Positions 19,071 to 22,500 of a stretch of DNA of 22,500 nt are shown here, in pieces. The first letter of the stretch is position 1; each line of letters begins with the position of its first letter. Origin of the DNA: Actinidia chinensis (Eukaryota; Streptophyta; Magnoliopsida; Ericales; Actinidiaceae); the NCBI GenBank assembly GCA_009663005.1, contig CM018895.1:14444223-14466722 (forward strand), given 5' to 3'. Made by a program: the position numbers and the translations under genes. Below the pieces are notes generated by a model. It was not told the DNA's origin and ran no database searches. It saw nothing but the letters and a program-made list of their open reading frames with translations.

Positions 19071-19387
19071 ATATATATACGTCAATTTTTTTTTTTTATG
19101 TAGGTTTTCTTCGCATTTCGGAGAGGAGAATGCTCGTCTCTGTTGGGGGGAAGTAAGAAAGTTACTCAGTCGTGTTATTTTTAGGATTTCTTTTTATGTT
19201 ATTTTTAATCATAGTTTTAGTAAACAAAAAAAAATATTTGCACTTAGCGTTCGAACGCCTCTTTAGAGCGTTCGGACGCTGTTGAAACACATTGCATTAG
19301 GTTCGAACGCCTCTTAAGAGCGTTCGAACAGAGAGCCCAGGGGAGGCGGTTTTAGACAAAAAGTTGAATCTTTCAGTTACTTTCTTA
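19071..19387 (+). other. Noncoding stretch between pol and the env-position exon
   Basis: It contains GAATGCTCGTCTCTGTTGGG near 19128-19147 and GGGGGG just after, a G-rich sequence often found after Athila pol, and a T-rich tract near 19087-19098. The second palindrome array occupies 19247-19329. No coding motif was read. Confidence 0.55.
19247..19329 (+). repeat. Second array of GCGTTCGAACGC palindromes
   Basis: A perfect GCGTTCGAACGC lies at 19247-19258, GCGTTCGGACGC at 19268-19279, GTTCGAACGC at 19301-19310 and GCGTTCGAAC at 19320-19329. The motif is the same as in the LTR, but the surrounding sequence is different. CCTCTTTAGAGCG and CCTCTTAAGAGCG link successive copies, so pairs of copies form larger imperfect inverted repeats. 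Confidence 0.8.
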
Positions 19388-20206
19388 ATGGGTACATCCG
19401 AGACAAAGAGAGAGAGAGGGGAGGAGGGAGGAAAACTTGGTCGTTTGATAAGGGAAGAGGGAAAGCATGTTGTCAAATTTTCATCAGCTGAGGGACAAAT
19501 CAAGGTAAGTTCATGAAATTTCGTACTAATTTTTTTTTTTTAAAGTGTTTAGATTTAGGGATTTCCATAAGGAGAAACCTAGGGTTTTTTTGAGAAAAAA
19601 ATTGCAAGTTTCACATGTGTATAAATCAAACATATACCACACACAATCATGATTTTCTTTCCCATTAGTGTTGTGGACTTGTTTTAAAGTTGTTAAACAC
19701 AAAATAAAGAAGGGAAATTCATGGTTAAAGTTCATGAACAACCTAGGATAGGGATGCACCCCAAGTGTTGTGATGAATTGCCCCAATGAAAGAAGTCTTT
19801 ACTTTGTGAGGGGATTTTGTTTCAAACTAATCATCCATGCTATTATTGACATTTAGGAGTGTTAAAGCCAAAGGGAAATGTGCATGAAAATAGGAGTACA
19901 TATGCACTTCACATGTTCGACGAATTGTCCCAATGAAAAGAATCAATTGATTTTGGTGAGGGAATAGGATGTTGTATTCGTCCATGTGTGTCGGTCATTA
20001 AAGATTTGAGGATTTTTGAGTAGCTTGAATGTTGGTAGAACCTCTAGTTTCCGCATGGGTGGAACACACACACGTGGACATTTGCAGAGTTTCAAGTGAA
20101 GACTCTTGGTAAAACACCCACTTTGTAGGCACATATCATTGCATTGCATAATTGCATAGTGATGTGACGTGTGTTTTTGTATTTTTTTTGCTTGGTTGGT
20201 ATGCAG
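19388..20206 (+). other. Possible 5' exon (19388-19504) and 702-bp intron (19505-20206) before the env-position ORF
   Basis: An ATG at 19388 opens 39 codons of charged, Lys/Glu-rich sequence with no stop up to AAG|GTAAGT, a near-ideal plant splice donor at 19505. At the other end GTTTTTGTATTTTTTTTGCTTGGTTGGTATGCAG gives a strong pyrimidine tract and acceptor at 20206 (motif split here for length: tract 20171-20200, TGCAG 20202-20206). The 19505-20206 stretch has stops in all frames and is T-rich, as plant introns are. Athila env-like ORFs are known to be expressed through spliced RNA. The 39-codon exon could equally be leader. After the acceptor, the frame continuing from the exon meets a stop at 20249, one base off the ORF frame. 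Confidence 0.5.
19740..20010 (+). repeat. Diverged ~147-bp direct duplication within the proposed intron
   Basis: ATGAATTGCCCCAATGAAAG at about 19772-19791 reappears as ACGAATTGTCCCAATGAAAA at about 19919-19938, and GTGAGGGGAT and GTGAGGGAAT follow each at similar offsets. The match is patchy, so the limits are approximate. Confidence 0.5.
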
Positions 20207-20228
20207 GGGTTAATTGAAATTTGGGTAG

Positions 20229-21420
20229 ATGGAACACGGGAGTCCAACTAAACGGTCAAAGTCCAAAGGAAAGGTAGGGGTATAGGTAGATTATGATGCT
20301 TCGCGTTTTTATGGGGAGAACGGAAAAAAAATGCGGAAAATTGTCAATAAGGTCTGGACCGTAACACGGGGCGGGGTGGTGGTACTTGAGCGGAAGCTTA
20401 ATCTAGTTGCATTAGAAAACTCTGGCATTAGTTTTGTCAAAACTTTACTCTTTTGAGGGGTTGGATATAAAGTTTGGCATTATTATATTTATAGGGGTTT
20501 TATTTTTTGCTAGTTGTCAGTTCAACATTGTGCCAAGAGTTCATGGCAAACATCAAGCATGAAACCGGAGACTGAGCAAGGAAAGGAGAAATTGTGTAGT
20601 TGGGTGCGGAGGGAAGAAAAATAAAGGTTAACTCCTTGATACCTTTTTGACATTTTTGAAGATCCCCGAGAGGAAAACACAGAGTTTGCATTTCCGAATG
20701 TTGGGATGCCGACTTAGACAGGTAGTTTAACAAGAATTGCTTTTGGAGGGGGACGAATGCGTGATGGTGAGGGCAGTTAACAAGAAACTCCTCAAGGATA
20801 AGTATTTGATTCTCTTTCTGTTTTCGTGTCATTCCCTGCCTCCTTTGAAACGTTACAGATCCATGAATGAATGTCGCCTAGGGCTAGGCGTTGTGGGCAA
20901 TCGGCACTGGGAAACCATTGACTTACCCCGGACCATGGTTTTATCGCTGTTGCTCCACATATAAGGCCTCGGACAAGAGGGGTTCCAGTACCGTTTACGG
21001 GATTCTGACCAGGGGGGGGGGGGGGGGGGAATGTTTTAAAAGAAGCGGAGTCCATATCCCTTTAGATTTCATTAGGATTGAGCCTGAGGGCCCATTGAAT
21101 AGAGTTCTTTGTCCCGATCTGAGAGGCAAAGGAAGCAGAGGAAATTGAGGAAAGAAGAGCAAGAGGATAGCTATAGGCATGGGAGATCTAAAGGAAGGCA
21201 TTCGGAATCTGGGGAAAAGAGATGATGTAAGCAAATGGCGAATTTGAGAGAAGAGGTGAATACCGATTGTCGTCCATTAGAGGAGGAGTCTAGTAGTCAC
21301 ACAGTTAGCTCAAGACATGACGGGCATGTTGATCCGTATGGAGGAGGAAGTTGATGATGACGCGGGAGGAGGATTAGGATCTTTGAATATTGTCTTTGTT
21401 CTGAATGTAGGATATTATGC
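20229..21420 (+). pseudogene. Env-position ORF of the Athila element, frameshifted
   Basis: The ATG at 20229 opens MEHGSPTKRSKSKGK, a basic start, followed in changing frames by VDYDASRFYG near 20288-20315, KIVNKVWTVTRG near 20338-20373 and VWHYYIYRG near 20475-20500. These resemble the plant 'putative plant transposon protein' family that lies downstream of pol in Athila-type elements. The part after 20640 holds HWETIDLP near 20908-20931, LDFIRIEPEGPLNRV near 21064-21108 and an acidic tail near 21330-21375. The middle is poorly matched, and about 150 residues usual in relatives seem shortened around 20500. I see no convincing signal peptide or membrane segment, so envelope function is not supported by sequence. 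An 18-base G run at 21012-21029 breaks the frame. Confidence 0.55.
21012..21029 (+). repeat. Homopolymer of 18 G
   Basis: A run of 18 G between CCA and AATG within the env-position ORF. Such a long G run is unusual in plant DNA and may be an error of sequencing or assembly. Confidence 0.85.
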
Positions 21421-22500
21421 TTTAGTTGGGAATTGTGTGATACATTTTGAATGCTTTTAATTGTTGCTAGGTGAATGCTTAATTGATGATTCTGTTTTTA
21501 TGGTATTGGCTTCAAACTTGTTTAGGGCAGAAGTTATTCTGTACGATTGAAAAAAAAAAAAAAAAACAGGGTTCATTATTTCATGCAAACAAAAAAAGGT
21601 TTTGTGCTTTCTGGTTCCTTCAAATTTATGTGACTTTTCACATCCATGGTTTATAATCTATTTTTTGTTATATTGTGGATGTGTTGAGAATTCTTACTTT
21701 TTGGGACCACAACTGAATCATTGTGTTTTTGTTTTTCAAAGTAGTTGAAGCAACTAGTGACTTTGCATAATACGATATTTAGCGGATTATCATGTCAATT
21801 CAATCTTGCATGCTTGATACGTTACTGTTTGTGACTATATAAGAGAGAGAGGATCACATACACTACGCACCGAGTCGTTTTTTCGAAGTGAAACTGTTAT
21901 AAAGTCTACATGACTGCATCCATAAAGTGGAGATTTATACCTTGTGAGCTTAGAGCCATAATCGTTTTTTTGTGAGCGATTTTACCTTTACTCAAGAAAA
22001 ATTTATGAACTTCATTGTTTGAATAGACTTCAATATTTTGTAAAATTTGGTTTAATGTAGTTGTGAGGAGTTGGAATTTTGACATCCTTTTACATGCTTT
22101 ACACACGTTCGGATTTGTTATATTAAGGCCATGTCACATATATTCTCTTTTCTGTCATTCTTTCGGTACAATTGTGCATAAAAGATCTCAAAAAGCGCAT
22201 TGTTGGAAGGTAAGGTGAATTTTTGCGAAGTTGAGGAAAAAAAAAAATATTTTGAAAAAAAGAGGAGTTCAAAATTGAAAGTGTGAGAAGGTATGCTGTA
22301 TTAAGTTGGCATGTGTAGTTAGTGCAAATGCATATGTTGGATCATTACCACTTGATTCTCTCTATTTTTTCTTTGGGCGGGGGACTATTCTTTCATCAAA
22401 TGGCCTTAAATATCCGGCAATTGCCTAATTCGAAATTCTTGTATGTAAAAGCCATCAAGTCAAAATTCACAAAATGGTGCATTAATGGCAACATTCTTTC
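21421..22500 (+). other. Athila 3' untranslated region, no gene seen
   Basis: AT-rich sequence with stops in all frames, a run of 17 A at 21550-21566, a T-rich 21661-21740 stretch, and a TATATAAGAGAGAGA string near 21836-21850. GTGAGCTTAGAGCCATAATCG near 21944-21964 and GTGAGGAGTTGGAATTTTGA near 22062-22081 look like the gypsy-type 3' untranslated region that precedes the 3' LTR. No second copy of the 11229-12831 LTR starts before 22500. The 66-codon minus-strand frame at 21906-22106 has no recognisable motif. Confidence 0.5.

Larger units (their letters stand above)
11229..22500 (+). mobile_element. Athila-type Ty3/gypsy retrotransposon, 3' LTR beyond the window
   Basis: 5' LTR, tRNA-Asp-type primer-binding site, gag, protease, RT, RNase H, integrase and a further ORF in the env position occur in order on the + strand. 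The protease region (SVNLLPYSVY), the RNase H tail (EFNIEIRDKKGVEN) and the integrase tail (FKVNGHRVKPYLE) are Athila-lineage signatures. Athila elements are known for the extra ORF after pol. More than 11.2 kb is present and no second copy of the LTR is seen, so the element continues past 22500. It is inserted in the Tekay integrase in the same orientation. Confidence 0.87.

Noticed and set aside
20792..21234. Long Pro-rich minus-strand frames over the env-position ORF.
   Set aside because: Their proline runs come from translating the G18 homopolymer backwards; + strand similarity is better.
21834..21852. TATATAAGAGAGAGA as a promoter for a host gene.
   Set aside because: It lies in the Athila 3' untranslated region and no open frame or exon follows before the window end.
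1..22500. A defence system, gene cluster or other new system hidden between the elements.
   Set aside because: Every stretch above a few hundred bases is accounted for by retrotransposon coding, LTR, leader, intron-like or 3' untranslated sequence, and no additional protein family was recognised.

Overview
The window is plant nuclear DNA, probably from an angiosperm, and consists of decayed, stacked Ty3/gypsy LTR retrotransposons. I see no host gene, tRNA, rRNA, CRISPR array or bacterial-type operon. The plant call rests on three plant-restricted lineages recognised from short conserved protein stretches: a Tat-type element, a Tekay/Del-type chromovirus and an Athila-type element. All three read on the + strand. 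Every coding domain is broken by many single-base insertions and deletions, so each polyprotein is recognisable only in fragments that hop between frames. Domain edges are therefore approximate.

Layout. (1) About 1-5713 is a Tat-type element without its 5' end: gag, zinc knuckle, protease, reverse transcriptase, RNase H, a second RNase H, integrase, then a 3' tandem array with a ~78-bp half-unit and ~156-bp full unit. No Tat LTR is visible. (2) About 5714-11228 is a Tekay/Del-type element: the 3' end of its 5' LTR, a tRNA-iMet-type primer-binding site, leader, gag, protease, RT, RNase H and part of integrase. Its gag is split by a 1,172-bp insert (7018-8189) that starts TGT, ends ACA and is flanked by near-identical 5-bp duplications; I call it a nested solo LTR. 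(3) From 11229 past the window end is an Athila-type element: a ~1.6-kb 5' LTR, a degenerate tRNA-Asp-type primer-binding site, leader, gag, protease, RT, RNase H, integrase, a possible intron, an env-position ORF and a 3' untranslated stretch. Its 3' LTR lies beyond 22500. It interrupts the Tekay integrase exactly at the LTR's first TG.

In a working element, Gag forms particles, protease cuts the polyprotein, RT/RNase H copies RNA from the tRNA-primed site and integrase inserts the DNA. None of these copies can do this as read: catalytic residues are lost or out of frame in most domains. The insertions into the Tekay element (solo LTR, Athila) are younger than the Tekay copy. The order of Tat and Tekay is not resolved.

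I did not find a convincing new biological system. The points most worth following are the repeated GCGTTCGAACGC palindrome in the Athila leader and again before its env-position ORF, the two-level Tat 3' repeat, the clean nested LTR, and G- or C-runs sitting inside conserved domains of all three elements, which may be sequence error.
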